DNA of 64,000 nucleotides from an uncultured Lachnospiraceae bacterium (GTDB lineage: Bacteria; Bacillota; Clostridia; Lachnospirales; Lachnospiraceae). Numbering within the stretch: position 1 is the stretch's first letter; each line of letters starts with the position of its first letter. Made by a program: the position numbers and the translations under genes. The notes under the pieces are model-generated. The model searched no databases and had not been told where the DNA came from. It saw nothing but the letters and a program-made list of their open reading frames with translations. This document shows positions 50,312-59,565 of this stretch, one piece after another. The DNA is taken from assembly GCA_910587715.1 (NCBI GenBank), contig CAJUMV010000011.1, positions 1 through 64,000 on the forward strand, given 5' to 3'.

Positions 50312-51608
50312 GGTTATTTCCCCCTTCTATCCTGTACCCGCAAATATCGAGAATCCACTCACAAAACAGCGCATTCGCCCACGAAAACCATTCTCTCGTG
50401 TATTTCTCGGGGTCATCTACATACACACTCTCATGCATCATACCCGTTCCGGCATCCGTCTCCGACAGCATCCGTAAAATATCTTCTTTTTCCTTCTCGT
50501 CTGTCGAAGTCATTCCCTGCATAATAAGCGACAAATGCCAGACATAATTGACCGGCGTATGAGGACTGCCAATGCCACGGGCAAATTTCCCCCGATAATA
50601 ATAGGGATTTGCTTCGCTCAGAATAAAGCGCCTCGTATTCTGCATCATTTCCCCATCACCCTGATAGCCCAAATAAGACAGGGAAAGCAGACTCGGAATA
50701 TTGGCATCATCCATCAGATTGTACTGCCCGAAGCCGTCCACCTCGTAAGCATAGATTTTTCCGAAATCCTCTGTTTCTACGGTACCGTACTGCGCAATGC
50801 CTTTTTCAATCTGCTCTCTGAGACAGGACGCCTCCTTCTGCATCTGTTCATTATGATACACAATTTCCGCAATCTCTTCCAGATATTTTAACACAACCGC
50901 AGCAAACATATTGGAGGGAATCAGATAACCGTATGTGCAGGCATCGTCGCTGGGACGGAAGCCCGACCACGTCAATCCGATATTACCCTTAACCAATGCT
51001 CCTATTCCTTCCCTCGACAGCGTATCCGTGAAAACCGTACTTTTCCGCACAAACCGATAGGACGAGTTCTCCTCATGGTTCTGCTCACAACGAAAAGTCT
51101 GCAGAATCTTATCCGCTCCCTTTTGGAAATCCCCGTTAAACTGGCTGGTGCAGCCCGTATTTTTCCAGAGCAAATAAGCAAGCTGAATCGGATAACAGAG
51201 AGAATCCACCTCATACTTGCGCTCCCACAGCCAGTCATTTCGCTGTAAGTCATTCTTATCCCAGCAGGCGCCGTTCGCGGTTTCATTGAAAGCGTTGGCG
51301 TAAGGGTCGATATTGATATAAAAAAACTGCCTTCTCACCACTCCGGCAATCAGCTCTGCCAGCGCCGGGTCCTTCTTCGCAGGAATGAGGTAAGGTCGCA
51401 TCTGCGCCGCCGAGTCCCGCAGCCACATGGCAGGGATATCCCCTGTGATTACATAGGTATCACCATTTGCAAGTTCCCAGACCGTCGTTTGCAGCGTATT
51501 AGAAAAACACGTTTCAAACAGGCGAAACAATTCGTCCCGCCCTTGTAGTTTTATCTTCATTTCCTGAATCAGATTGTCTATCGATTCCCACTTTCTTTGT
51601 TCTGCCAT
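50295..51608 (-). CDS. GH125 exo-alpha-1,6-mannosidase-like enzyme
   Basis: A 437-residue cytoplasmic enzyme of glycoside hydrolase family 125, metal-independent exo-alpha-mannosidases. GDIPAMWLRDSAAQ near residues 56-69 carries the conserved acid Asp, NETANGACWDKND follows, and RPSDDACTYGYLIPSNMFA and GIGSPHTP are further family hallmarks. It lacks a signal peptide, so it acts on imported manno-oligosaccharides. It starts 2 bases after the XRE gene stop and overlaps the GNAT gene, forming a three-gene operon. No mannoside importer is adjacent. Confidence 0.88.
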   Translation of the reverse strand: MAEQRKWESIDNLIQEMKIKLQGRDELFRLFETCFSNTLQTTVWELANGDTYVITGDIPAMWLRDSAAQMRPYLIPAKKDPALAELIAGVVRRQFFYINIDPYANAFNETANGACWDKNDLQRNDWLWERKYEVDSLCYPIQLAYLLWKNTGCTSQFNGDFQKGADKILQTFRCEQNHEENSSYRFVRKSTVFTDTLSREGIGALVKGNIGLTWSGFRPSDDACTYGYLIPSNMFAAVVLKYLEEIAEIVYHNEQMQKEASCLREQIEKGIAQYGTVETEDFGKIYAYEVDGFGQYNLMDDANIPSLLSLSYLGYQGDGEMMQNTRRFILSEANPYYYRGKFARGIGSPHTPVNYVWHLSLIMQGMTSTDEKEKEDILRMLSETDAGTGMMHESVYVDDPEKYTREWFSWANALFCEWILDICGYRIEGGNNHGSTV

Positions 51609-51610
51609 AT

Positions 51611-52096
51611 TTATGTACCGCCCTTCCCGTTAACCGCCTGCAAGTTTATCATGGAAACAATCTGCTCCTGCATCTCTTCCACCGTCTCCACTCTTACCCT
51701 GTCGATTTTGTTTCTCGTTTCTTCAAAATCAATCTCTGGAAACAACTCTTCGCAAAATCGGTTCGTGTCGGGCGACGCCCCCATCAATGCTATAACAAGA
51801 GAATCCATGTCAAACTGTCCTAATATTTCTTTTAACTCTTTTTCGGGAATTGTTGTAATCTGTTCAAAATCTGCGATTCTCTGCGGCTGGATTTTTGGCT
51901 CTAAGATATCGTTAATCGAAATGCCATACAACTTAGATATCTTTAACAGAACATCCAAATCGGGAATCGTTACCCCCGTTTCCCACTTGGAAACTGCCTG
52001 TCTTGAAATATCCAATTTTTTTGCCAGCTCTTCCTGTGTATAGTTGTGGCTTTTACGGAGAAACTGTAAATATTTTGCTGTTAGATTTGTATTCAT
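51611..52096 (-). CDS. XRE-type transcriptional regulator
   Basis: A 161-residue regulator: helix-turn-helix at about 8-65 (LRKSHNYTQEELAKKLDISR, SKWETGVTIPDLDVLLKIS) and a C-terminal domain of 95 residues, acidic and without a known fold. Start at MNTNLT (52096) with AGGGAG before it. It is the first gene of the operon with GH125 and GNAT genes and may regulate it. It is similar in its N-terminus, but not after, to the membrane-anchored XRE protein at 22873-23337. Confidence 0.85.
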   Translation of the reverse strand: MNTNLTAKYLQFLRKSHNYTQEELAKKLDISRQAVSKWETGVTIPDLDVLLKISKLYGISINDILEPKIQPQRIADFEQITTIPEKELKEILGQFDMDSLVIALMGASPDTNRFCEELFPEIDFEETRNKIDRVRVETVEEMQEQIVSMINLQAVNGKGGT

Positions 52097-52225
52097 AATA
52101 TAATGCTCCCTGCTCATTGCTTTCGCGAACATTATAACCTATAACCTAAAAATAGAAAAGAACCCGACAGGCGCAAAAAAGCAAACAAAAGGAGCCTCCT
52201 TTCCTAAAAAAATTTTTGAGGTGGA

Positions 52226-52254
52226 TTGTATTTTTTATGTGTACAGCATATAAT
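52226..52254 (+). promoter_or_regulatory. Promoter of the DUF4143 ATPase gene
   Basis: TTGTAT (52226-52231), a 17-base spacer and a perfect TATAAT (52249-52254). An inverted repeat TTTATGTGT (52234-52242) and ACACATAAA (52272-52280) flanks the -10 box and the expected transcript start, which may serve as operator or form a leader hairpin. Confidence 0.6.
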
Positions 52255-52309
52255 AAAAATGTGATTAGGACACACATAAATACCTATAAAAATGTGAGGA
52301 TATACATTC

Positions 52310-53647
52310 ATGGAACGATTGATTTTAAAAAAACTGCTGGATTGGAAAAATTCGCCTTATCGCAAACCGCTAATCTTAAAAGGTGTACGTCAGGTAGGTA
52401 AGACATGGATCCTCAAGGAATTTGGCAAATGTTATTATGAAAATACGGCTTACTTTAACTTCGATGAGAATGAAGAATATAAGCAATTTTTTGAGACTAC
52501 TAAGGATGTAGACCGTATTTTACAGAATTTAATACTGGCAAGCGGTCAGAAAATTGTGCCGGAAAAGACACTGATTATTTTTGATGAGGTACAGGACTGC
52601 CCCAAAGTTATCAACTCCATGAAATATTTTTGCGAGAACGCTCCGCAGTACCACATTGCCTGTGCCGGTTCTTTGTTGGGAATTGCCTTGGCGAAGCCAT
52701 CCTCCTTCCCGGTGGGCAAAGTTAACTTTATGCAGATTGATCCGATGACCTTCACGGAGTTTCTAGTTGCCAATGGCGATGAAAACCTTGCCGAATATCT
52801 TACAAGTATAGATACCCTTGAGCCGATTCCTGATGCTTTTTTTAATCCGCTTTACGAAAAATTGAAGATGTACTATGTCACTGGCGGTATGCCAGAACCC
52901 GTACTCATGTGGACGGAAGCGCGGGATGTTTCTGCTATGCAGGGAGCCTTGTCCGGAATTCTGCGCGCCTATGAGCATGACTTTGCAAAACATCCCAGCA
53001 TTAACGAATTTCCAAAAATTTCTATGGTCTGGAAATCCATACCATCCCAGCTCGCAAGGGAAAATAAAAAGTTTCTCTATAAAGTTGTCAAAGAGGGCGC
53101 AAGAGCCCGTGAATATGAGGATGCATTACAGTGGCTGGTGGATGCCAGACTGGCGCATAAAATCTATCGCAGCACTGCTTCCGGTCTGCCGATGGCTGCT
53201 TATGATGATTTATCTGCATTCAAGATTTATCTGGTGGATGTGGGTCTGCTCCGCCGTCTGGCACAGTTGGCGCCTACAGCTTTCGGAGAGGGCAATCGCC
53301 TGTTCACTGAGTTTAAGGGCGCACTGACCGAAAACTTTGTGCTGCAAACATTGATTACACAATTTGAAGTGGCTCCCCGCTACTGGAGCCAAAATAACCC
53401 TCCTTATGAAGTGGATTTCCTCATTCAGCGGGAAAATGACATTTTTCCTGTGGAAGTCAAATCCGAAACCAATACAGCCAGTAAGAGCCTGAAGAAATTC
53501 AAAGAATTATTTCCGAGTCAAGTCAAGCTCCGTATTCGGTTTTCTCTGGAAAATTTGAAACTGGATAATGATGTGCTGAACATTCCTCTGTTTATGGCGG
53601 ATCAGACTGATCGACTGATTGGATTGGCAGTTGAAAAACAAAATTAA
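52310..53647 (+). CDS. AAA-type ATPase with DUF4143 C-terminal domain
   Basis: A 445-residue protein of the AAA_14 + DUF4143 type, widespread and of unknown function. Walker A is GVRQVGKTW (about 26-34), Walker B LIIFDEVQD and the sensor-like AGSLLG follow. The C-terminal DUF4143 region (about 190-400) contains PPYEVDFLI and FPVEVKSE, a D-X(n)-E-X-K pattern like restriction-endonuclease folds. It stands alone with its own promoter. Proteins of this family are often scattered by horizontal transfer, and some have been considered defence-linked, but there is no neighbouring evidence here. Confidence 0.88.
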   Translation: MERLILKKLLDWKNSPYRKPLILKGVRQVGKTWILKEFGKCYYENTAYFNFDENEEYKQFFETTKDVDRILQNLILASGQKIVPEKTLIIFDEVQDCPKVINSMKYFCENAPQYHIACAGSLLGIALAKPSSFPVGKVNFMQIDPMTFTEFLVANGDENLAEYLTSIDTLEPIPDAFFNPLYEKLKMYYVTGGMPEPVLMWTEARDVSAMQGALSGILRAYEHDFAKHPSINEFPKISMVWKSIPSQLARENKKFLYKVVKEGARAREYEDALQWLVDARLAHKIYRSTASGLPMAAYDDLSAFKIYLVDVGLLRRLAQLAPTAFGEGNRLFTEFKGALTENFVLQTLITQFEVAPRYWSQNNPPYEVDFLIQRENDIFPVEVKSETNTASKSLKKFKELFPSQVKLRIRFSLENLKLDNDVLNIPLFMADQTDRLIGLAVEKQN

Positions 53648-53654
53648 ATTTTAC

Positions 53655-53683
53655 CAGTAAGATTTGTCTGCTCCCTCTTACTG
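53655..53683. terminator. Stem-loop between convergent genes
   Basis: CAGTAAGA (53655-53662) and TCTTACTG (53676-53683) form a perfect 8-bp stem with 13-base loop, placed between the end of the ATPase gene and the end of the lipoprotein gene, whose stop codon it includes. T runs on both sides are short (minus strand GTAAAATTT), so bidirectional termination is only probable. Confidence 0.4.
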
Positions 53684-54325
53684 CAAAATCGCCTGCTCCA
53701 GCACATACAGCGCCTTTTCGTTCTCCTCCAGACAGTGCGCCATCATCGCCTCATTGCCCCGATCTGCCAAAGACGTGGTATCCGCTCCCAGCTGGACGAA
53801 ACAGATATAGTCATTAATTGTCTCAATGCGCGAGGCACGCGCTTTGCTTAAATTCTGCGGATAGTCTTTATTCTGCTCAATCAGCATATTTCTATAATTT
53901 TCAATCGCCTGTTCGATTGTCCCCACATAATCTTCTTTTGCATGAATAATAATCATCGTATCTATGTGCGCATCGAGAATCTGTCTCTCCGCCAGAAAAT
54001 CCACATACATATCCTCCGTGATTCCTGTCAGTCTTTCCAGCTCCGCTGCCGATAAATTGACTTCTGGCCAGTAATTGTCCCCGAGAAGTTCTTTCACTTC
54101 CCCTTCCAGTTCGGGCAGGGTATAAAACTTTCCTTCTCCCTGACTCGTGTTCTCCCAGAAAAGCGGAAAATTTCCTGCCTCTACATCTTCTTTCCTTTGT
54201 TCCCTGACCGTTTCTCTCCCGTCTACCAAATCATCCTCCGACAACTCTTTACTGCCGCAGCCACATAGAAGAAAAAGGCTGCATAATGACATGATTATCC
54301 ATATTTTACGCATACTATTTTTCAT
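53678..54325 (-). CDS. Lipoprotein, DUF4358-like
   Basis: A 215-residue lipoprotein with signal peptide ending in the lipobox LLCGC (Cys near residue 23), then a charged linker and a C-terminal domain (about 80-200) resembling DUF4358: a run LTGITEDMYVDFLAER, then DTMIIIHAKE, VGTIEQAIENYRN and ICFVQLG. Proteins with this domain are common in Clostridia and have no known function. CGGAGG lies 6 bases before the ATG. It is divergent from the MBOAT gene. Confidence 0.75.
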   Translation of the reverse strand: MKNSMRKIWIIMSLCSLFLLCGCGSKELSEDDLVDGRETVREQRKEDVEAGNFPLFWENTSQGEGKFYTLPELEGEVKELLGDNYWPEVNLSAAELERLTGITEDMYVDFLAERQILDAHIDTMIIIHAKEDYVGTIEQAIENYRNMLIEQNKDYPQNLSKARASRIETINDYICFVQLGADTTSLADRGNEAMMAHCLEENEKALYVLEQAILQ

Positions 54326-54371
54326 TGTATCCTCCGTTTTTCTTTTTTCGGGGCAATGACGAAGCCCCGAC

Positions 54372-54400
54372 TTGTAAGCCTCAGCCGGATTTGCTATACT
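54372..54400 (+). promoter_or_regulatory. Promoter of the MBOAT/SGNH operon
   Basis: TTGTAA (54372-54377), a 17-base spacer and TATACT (54395-54400). Transcription would begin near 54407 and give a leader of about 85 bases before the MBOAT start at 54492. Confidence 0.6.
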
Positions 54401-54491
54401 ATAGCAGAAACAAGGATTGTCCTGCTTCGCACTATTATTTTTACCTGTATTTACAAAATTATGTAATTTCAGAGAGGAATTTCGGAAATTT

Positions 54492-56063
54492 ATGCTGTTT
54501 AATTCCTATATTTTTATCTTCATATTTCTGCCCATTGCCTTGATTGGATGGTATGGTCTGAACAGGCTTGGACGATACAAGCTGGCAAGTCTTTTTCTGT
54601 CCGCCATGTCCCTGTGGTTTTACGCCTATTTTAATGTCCGTTATCTTGCCATTATCCTGTGTAGTATCGGACTCAACTATCTATTGAGCTTCGTTCTGGC
54701 ACGGTTGCAGACCCAATGTCCTCCCACGGTTTTAAATGGTGACGAAAGCGATTCCACAGGCATCCGTACAGTTGGAGGCTTCCGGAAAAAAATTGCGCGT
54801 CGGGCGGGTCTTTTGGCTGGGCTTGTATTGAATCTGGGCATTTTATTTTATTTTAAATACTACGATTTCTTTATCGAAAATATTAATCTCTCCTTTCATA
54901 CAGATTTTAATTTAAAACACATCCTGCTGCCCTTGGGCATCAGCTTTTTTACCTTCCAGCAAATGTCCTTCATTATCGACCGCGCGCTCGGCAGATGCGG
55001 ACACTACGATTTTATTAATTATCTGACCTTCGTAACATTTTTCCCGCAGTTGATTGCGGGGCCCATCGTACTGCACAGCGAAATTATTCCCCAGTTTGAA
55101 GACCCCGAAAAACGTCGTTTCGACAGCGCCTCCTTTGCACGGGGCATTTATCTGTTTGTTTTGGGACTTTCCAAAAAGGTATTGTTAGCTGATACTTTCG
55201 GTCTGATGGCAAACTTTGGATTTGCGCAGACTTTCTCACTGGACGCGGTGTCTACGGTTTTTGTAATTCTCGCCTACAGTTTTGAATTGTACTTTGATTT
55301 CAGCGGCTATTCCGATATGGCAATCGGTCTGGGCAGGATGTTCCATGTGGAACTGCCTCTAAACTTTGACTCGCCATACCGCTCCTGCAGCATCAAGGAA
55401 TTTTGGCAGCGGTGGCACATTACGCTGTCGCGGTTTTTTATTACCTATGTATATATTCCGTTGGGCGGCAGCCGAAAAGGGCGGGCGCGTATGCTCATCA
55501 ACACTTTTATTGTCTTTCTGTTAAGCGGCCTCTGGCACGGCGCGGCTTGGACATATGTGGCGTGGGGCGCCATGCAGGGTCTGTTGGTGATGTTTGACAG
55601 TCTGGGCATAGTAGGCATCCGCGGCCGAAAAGAAAAGCGACCTTCCCGTTTTCACATTCCCGCACCTCTGGGCTGGGTTTTTACATTTACGCTTTTTAAT
55701 CTCTCTCTTTTCTTTTTTAGAAGCAGCAGTATGCTGGCGGCGGGACAGCTTTTTAAAAACCTTTTGTCCGTAAATTGGAACGGTAAACTTTTTGAGATTG
55801 CAGCACAGCTTGATATTTCAGAAATATATGTGCTGAAACAGGCTTTGGAGCTGGCGGCTCCGACAGCAGTTAGTTACCTGTACTTGTTCGTTATGCTCGC
55901 CCTGTTTGTTCTGGCATTTTATCTGATTTTTCACAAAAATGCTTATGAGCGCGCAACCCACAACGAGCTGACCTCCGGCAGATGCTGGGGAATCTGTATT
56001 TTATTTATATGGTGCGTGATTTCTCTGTCGCAGGTGAGCACGTTCCTTTATTTTAATTTTTAG
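54492..56063 (+). CDS. MBOAT-family O-acyltransferase (DltB/AlgI-like)
   Basis: A 523-residue membrane protein with about eleven helices. The MBOAT core has SPYRSCSIKEFWQRWHITLS and the catalytic His in SGLWHGAAW. DltB and AlgI proteins of this group move acyl groups to extracytoplasmic polysaccharides or teichoic acids. The start is taken at MLFNSYIF (54492), which gives a regular first helix; the frame to 54417 lies in the leader. The SGNH-like gene follows after 11 bases and is the usual partner in two-part acetylation systems. Confidence 0.88.
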   Translation: MLFNSYIFIFIFLPIALIGWYGLNRLGRYKLASLFLSAMSLWFYAYFNVRYLAIILCSIGLNYLLSFVLARLQTQCPPTVLNGDESDSTGIRTVGGFRKKIARRAGLLAGLVLNLGILFYFKYYDFFIENINLSFHTDFNLKHILLPLGISFFTFQQMSFIIDRALGRCGHYDFINYLTFVTFFPQLIAGPIVLHSEIIPQFEDPEKRRFDSASFARGIYLFVLGLSKKVLLADTFGLMANFGFAQTFSLDAVSTVFVILAYSFELYFDFSGYSDMAIGLGRMFHVELPLNFDSPYRSCSIKEFWQRWHITLSRFFITYVYIPLGGSRKGRARMLINTFIVFLLSGLWHGAAWTYVAWGAMQGLLVMFDSLGIVGIRGRKEKRPSRFHIPAPLGWVFTFTLFNLSLFFFRSSSMLAAGQLFKNLLSVNWNGKLFEIAAQLDISEIYVLKQALELAAPTAVSYLYLFVMLALFVLAFYLIFHKNAYERATHNELTSGRCWGICILFIWCVISLSQVSTFLYFNF

Positions 56064-56074
56064 AAGGGGTACCT

Positions 56075-57133
56075 ATGATTTCTGACAAAAAATTCATTCA
56101 ATCTTTTTTTATAAGGGCGTTTATTCTCCTCGCAACGGTAATCGGCGCGGTTGTGCTTTTTGACCCGTTTTACCAGTATCACAAGCCCCTGCCCGGTCTG
56201 AAAGCAGTGCTGACGGACAAAGAATACCAATGTGTGGGAACGCTCAGAAACTTTAATTACAACGCACTGATTGTCGGCTCCTCTGTCTGTGAAAACTATA
56301 ACAACGGCTGGTTTGATGAGGGTTTTGACTGCCAGACCATCAAAGCGATCCGCTCCTACGGCGCGACTGCGGATTTAAAAGTGCTGTTAGACATTGCCTA
56401 TGAGAATCACGAGCTGGACTATGTTTTTTACAACATAGACCCCTCCTCCCTCTCCGCCAGCGACGAACCCACTTATGTCTCCACGGGTTGTCCGATGTAC
56501 CTTTACGACAAAAACCATTTCAATGATTATCAGTACACTTTAAATAAAGATGTGCTGATGGAAAAGCTGCCCTATATGCTTGCCTTCTCTTTTATTGGGG
56601 ACTATGACGAGGGCGATTCCTACAACTGGGCGCAGTGGAAATATTTCGGCGCGGATTTGGCGACAGGCATGTACGTAAGAAAGCCTTCCGTCGCACAGAT
56701 GCAGCCGGAAACTGCAAATGCGGATGCTCTTGAAAAAAATATCGCTCTTTTGACAGAAATGGTGCAAACGCATCCGAATACGACATTTAAATTCTTTTTT
56801 TCTCCCTACTCTATGCTCTGGTGGGATAACGCCTATCGGTCGGGAGAGTTGGACTCGGTGATTTACAATGAAAAACAGGCAGTAAAAGCGCTGCTTGTCT
56901 ACGACAATGTAGAAATCTATTATTATCAGGACGCGAAAGAGATTATTACCAATTTAGACCTTTACATGGACATGATTCATTTCTCGAAAGATATCAATTA
57001 TTGGGTTTATGACAAGCTGGCAAAAGGGGAAGAGCGGCTGACTGTGGAAAATTACGAGGAACGGCTGGACGGTATGAAGGCTTTGTCGGACGAGATTGTA
57101 AAGAAAGAAATTCTCCGATTTTACAAAAATTAA
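56075..57133 (+). CDS. Membrane-anchored SGNH-like acyl-transfer partner
   Basis: A 352-residue protein with one N-terminal membrane helix (about 10-32) and an extracytoplasmic SGNH-type domain. The nucleophile block is IVGSSVCENY, and the C-terminal catalytic pair is probably DMIHFS (Asp and His). Proteins of the DltD/AlgX/AlgJ group work with MBOAT proteins to acylate surface glycans. No dltA or dltC carrier genes are adjacent, so this is not a classical D-alanylation operon; acetylation is more likely. GGGG lies 8 bases before the ATG. Confidence 0.78.
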   Translation: MISDKKFIQSFFIRAFILLATVIGAVVLFDPFYQYHKPLPGLKAVLTDKEYQCVGTLRNFNYNALIVGSSVCENYNNGWFDEGFDCQTIKAIRSYGATADLKVLLDIAYENHELDYVFYNIDPSSLSASDEPTYVSTGCPMYLYDKNHFNDYQYTLNKDVLMEKLPYMLAFSFIGDYDEGDSYNWAQWKYFGADLATGMYVRKPSVAQMQPETANADALEKNIALLTEMVQTHPNTTFKFFFSPYSMLWWDNAYRSGELDSVIYNEKQAVKALLVYDNVEIYYYQDAKEIITNLDLYMDMIHFSKDINYWVYDKLAKGEERLTVENYEERLDGMKALSDEIVKKEILRFYKN

Positions 57134-57279
57134 TATACCGTATCACCTCAGACCGCCTATAAGAAAAACCGAAAACACCCAAACAATAAAGCAAGTTGAA
57201 AACGGAATGCAAAGGAAATGAAATTTATTTTTAAAGAAACGTTACCCAATATAATAAAAAGAAAGGAATTTAGCGGATA

Positions 57280-58032
57280 ATGAAATGTATCTCATGGAAT
57301 GTGAACGGGCTCAGAGCCTGCATCGGAAAAGGTTTTTTAGATTTTTTCAAGAAAGCGGACGCGGATATTTTCTGCTTACAGGAAACCAAACTGCAGGCAG
57401 GGCAGATTACCCTCGAGCTGCCGGACTACCATCAATATTGGAACTATGCCGAAAAGAAAGGCTATTCCGGCACGGCTATCTTTTCAAAAGAAGAGGCGCT
57501 GCAAGTCACTTACGGCATCGGTGTGGAAGAACACGACCACGAGGGGCGCGTCATCACTTTAGAATACTCTGACTTTTATTTTGTTACCGTCTACACGCCC
57601 AATTCCCAGCGGGAGTTAACGCGTCTGGACTACCGCATGAAATGGGAGGACGATTTTCTCGCTTATTTAAAAAAATTGGAAGAATCAAAACCCGTTATCT
57701 TCTGCGGCGACCTGAACGTAGCGCACAAGGAAATCGACTTAAAAAACCCGAAAACCAACCGCAAGAACGCTGGATTTACGGATGAAGAACGGGGCAAATT
57801 CACGGCTTTGACAAATGCCGGATTTGTCGATACTTTTCGCCATCTTTATCCGGAATTAGAAGGCGCTTATTCGTGGTGGTCCTATCAGTTCCATGCCCGG
57901 GAGAAAAATGCGGGATGGCGTATCGACTATTTCCTCACCTCCGCAGCTTTGAAGGACAAACTGCAAGATGCGATGATTTACAGTGAGGTGATGGGGTCTG
58001 ACCATTGTCCGGTGGGATTATTGATAAAGTAA
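57280..58032 (+). CDS. xth: Exodeoxyribonuclease III
   Basis: A 250-residue AP endonuclease/3'-5' exonuclease of base-excision repair. It shows ISWNVNGLRA (Asn), LQETKL (metal Glu), CGDLNVAHKEIDL (Asp-Leu-Asn) and the closing RIDYF and GSDHCPVGL (catalytic His). Full length for the family. AAAGGA lies 13 bases before the ATG. The neighbours do not suggest an operon; the 146 bases before it carry its promoter but no further feature that I can identify. Confidence 0.95.
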   Translation: MKCISWNVNGLRACIGKGFLDFFKKADADIFCLQETKLQAGQITLELPDYHQYWNYAEKKGYSGTAIFSKEEALQVTYGIGVEEHDHEGRVITLEYSDFYFVTVYTPNSQRELTRLDYRMKWEDDFLAYLKKLEESKPVIFCGDLNVAHKEIDLKNPKTNRKNAGFTDEERGKFTALTNAGFVDTFRHLYPELEGAYSWWSYQFHAREKNAGWRIDYFLTSAALKDKLQDAMIYSEVMGSDHCPVGLLIK

Positions 58033-58079
58033 AATACCGCGTAGCTATTCGCGCCCAGTTCACTGCACACAAAGGACAC

Positions 58080-58757
58080 TTACAGAAAATCCACCGACTC
58101 CACCTTGTCCGACTTGGTGATAATCTCATAGATTTCCGTGTTTTCAATAGCTCTCTTTGTATGCAAAATGAGGTATGCCGATACACTATCCCCGATTTTG
58201 GAAGTGCTGATTTCCATGGAATCCACGGCGATATCAGCCGCTTTCAGGTCTTGTATAATCACATGCAGATACCGGCTCTCCTCCAAATCAATGATTACAT
58301 TGCAGTAGCGGGAGTTTCTGGTGGCGAACCGTTCCACGAAGGGAAGCACATGCAGGCAGAACAGCATGACGAGAGTAATCAGCACGCCGCCTTCCACGAA
58401 ACCGATACCCACGGCAAGTCCGATGGTGGCGCTTGCCCAGAGAGTCGCCGCCGTCGTCAAACCCCTGACCCGGTGGTTGGATATAATAATCGTGCCTACC
58501 CCCAGAAAACCCACACCGCTGATGACCTGCGCTGCCAGTCGATTCATATTGGCAAGCCCCGGGAAATGAATCTGGATATACTGTTCCGTCAGCATCACAA
58601 GCGTAGCGCCCAGACAGACCACCGTCATGGTTTTCGTGCCCGCGCCCCGGTGCTTCATGCCACGGTCCAAACCGATAATACCGCCAAGAATCATAGACGC
58701 TATGATTCGTATGATAAGATTTTGTGCCGTCCATTCCGAGAAATCACCGAATATCAT
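58080..58757 (-). CDS. MgtC/SapB-family membrane protein
   Basis: A 225-residue protein with four to five helices in the first 135 residues (MILGGIIGLDRGMKHRGAGTKT, VISGVGFLGVGTII are family hallmarks, given here in parts) and a C-terminal ACT-like cytoplasmic domain. MgtC proteins in pathogens aid growth at low Mg2+ and act on the ATP synthase; the role in gut commensals is not known. It is convergent with the exonuclease III gene. Confidence 0.87.
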   Translation of the reverse strand: MIFGDFSEWTAQNLIIRIIASMILGGIIGLDRGMKHRGAGTKTMTVVCLGATLVMLTEQYIQIHFPGLANMNRLAAQVISGVGFLGVGTIIISNHRVRGLTTAATLWASATIGLAVGIGFVEGGVLITLVMLFCLHVLPFVERFATRNSRYCNVIIDLEESRYLHVIIQDLKAADIAVDSMEISTSKIGDSVSAYLILHTKRAIENTEIYEIITKSDKVESVDFL

Positions 58758-58926
58758 ATGTCTCTCCTCCAGTTCAGCCAGATCATATTTGTCTGATAAA
58801 TCATGCTCGCATGAATTTACCAGATAAATAACGATCTGAGAGAACGCCCTTTCATGAGCCGATTGAGCTTGCGTAGCAACGGCAAACGCCGCAGGCGCGT
58901 TTTGCGAATGGGCGTGGGCTGAACAA

Positions 58927-59331
58927 TTAAGTAAACAGATTTCGTATCGGGTTGACCTCCTTCGCCTCCTGCAGAATCATCTCCTGCTCCCCGACAAGAT
59001 ACGCCTCCAGCTTCTCGATCTCCTCCGCGCTGAAACCTTCCGCCTTCTCGATCTTACCGCCCGGCACGATTCCTTCCGCCCAGTCGCTGTCCCGCAGGAA
59101 GGAAACCCTTGCGAACGCCTTTCCTTCTTTATGAATCATGCTCGTCACAAGCATTTTGATATCATCCGAAAGAATCGGTGCCGCCGTTTCTTCCCGAAGT
59201 TCCGTATCTGCTATAATCACTTTCTTTGAAGTTGCCGACGACGCTTTTTCCGGCACCGCCATATTCCGCTCCTCCTCATCCGCAGTGATTACCCTCTTTA
59301 AAATTACTTTTCCGTCATCCATCTCCGCCAT
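58927..59331 (-). CDS. Small acidic protein of unknown function
   Basis: A 134-residue, Glu- and Lys-rich soluble protein. It has an N-terminal disordered-looking part with KVILKRVITADEEE and KKVIIADTELREE, then a helical second half with AKVSF-like FARVSFLRDSDWAEGIVPGG and an acidic helix. Start at ATG 59331 with AAGGG before it. I recognise no family. The 169 bases downstream up to the MgtC-like gene hold a GC-rich imperfect hairpin but no gene. Confidence 0.65.
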   Translation of the reverse strand: MAEMDDGKVILKRVITADEEERNMAVPEKASSATSKKVIIADTELREETAAPILSDDIKMLVTSMIHKEGKAFARVSFLRDSDWAEGIVPGGKIEKAEGFSAEEIEKLEAYLVGEQEMILQEAKEVNPIRNLFT

Positions 59332-59479
59332 TTTCTTCACCCTTTACACAATCTAATTTTCTGATACAGTTTCTCCGCATATGTGAATCCGCAAAACAGA
59401 ACTCACTGCCAGACAAAACTCCGTTTTTTAATATAATTTCAGTGTACCATATATTTTCGGTCACCCACACCCAAAAATT

Positions 59480-59522
59480 GGTCATTTACAACATTTTTTC
59501 TGAAAATAAAGGGCATTTTACA
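59480..59522 (+). promoter_or_regulatory. Direct repeats upstream of LytTR regulator gene
   Basis: GGTCATTTACA (59480-59490) recurs as GGGCATTTTACA (59511-59522), 31 bases apart, which is about three helical turns. They lie 45 to 85 bases before the regulator ATG, just upstream of TATACT and TATAAT boxes. LytTR proteins bind such direct repeats, so this may be an autoregulatory site; the spacing is longer than in known AgrA sites. Confidence 0.4.
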
Positions 59523-59565
59523 GATTATCATGTATACTTATCTTATAATAAACGGGGAAAAGCAG

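Noticed and set aside
58860..58915. GC-rich imperfect hairpin downstream of the small acidic protein gene, considered as terminator
   Set aside because: Arms GCAAAACGC and GCGTTTGC pair with a bulge and no T run follows on either strand.
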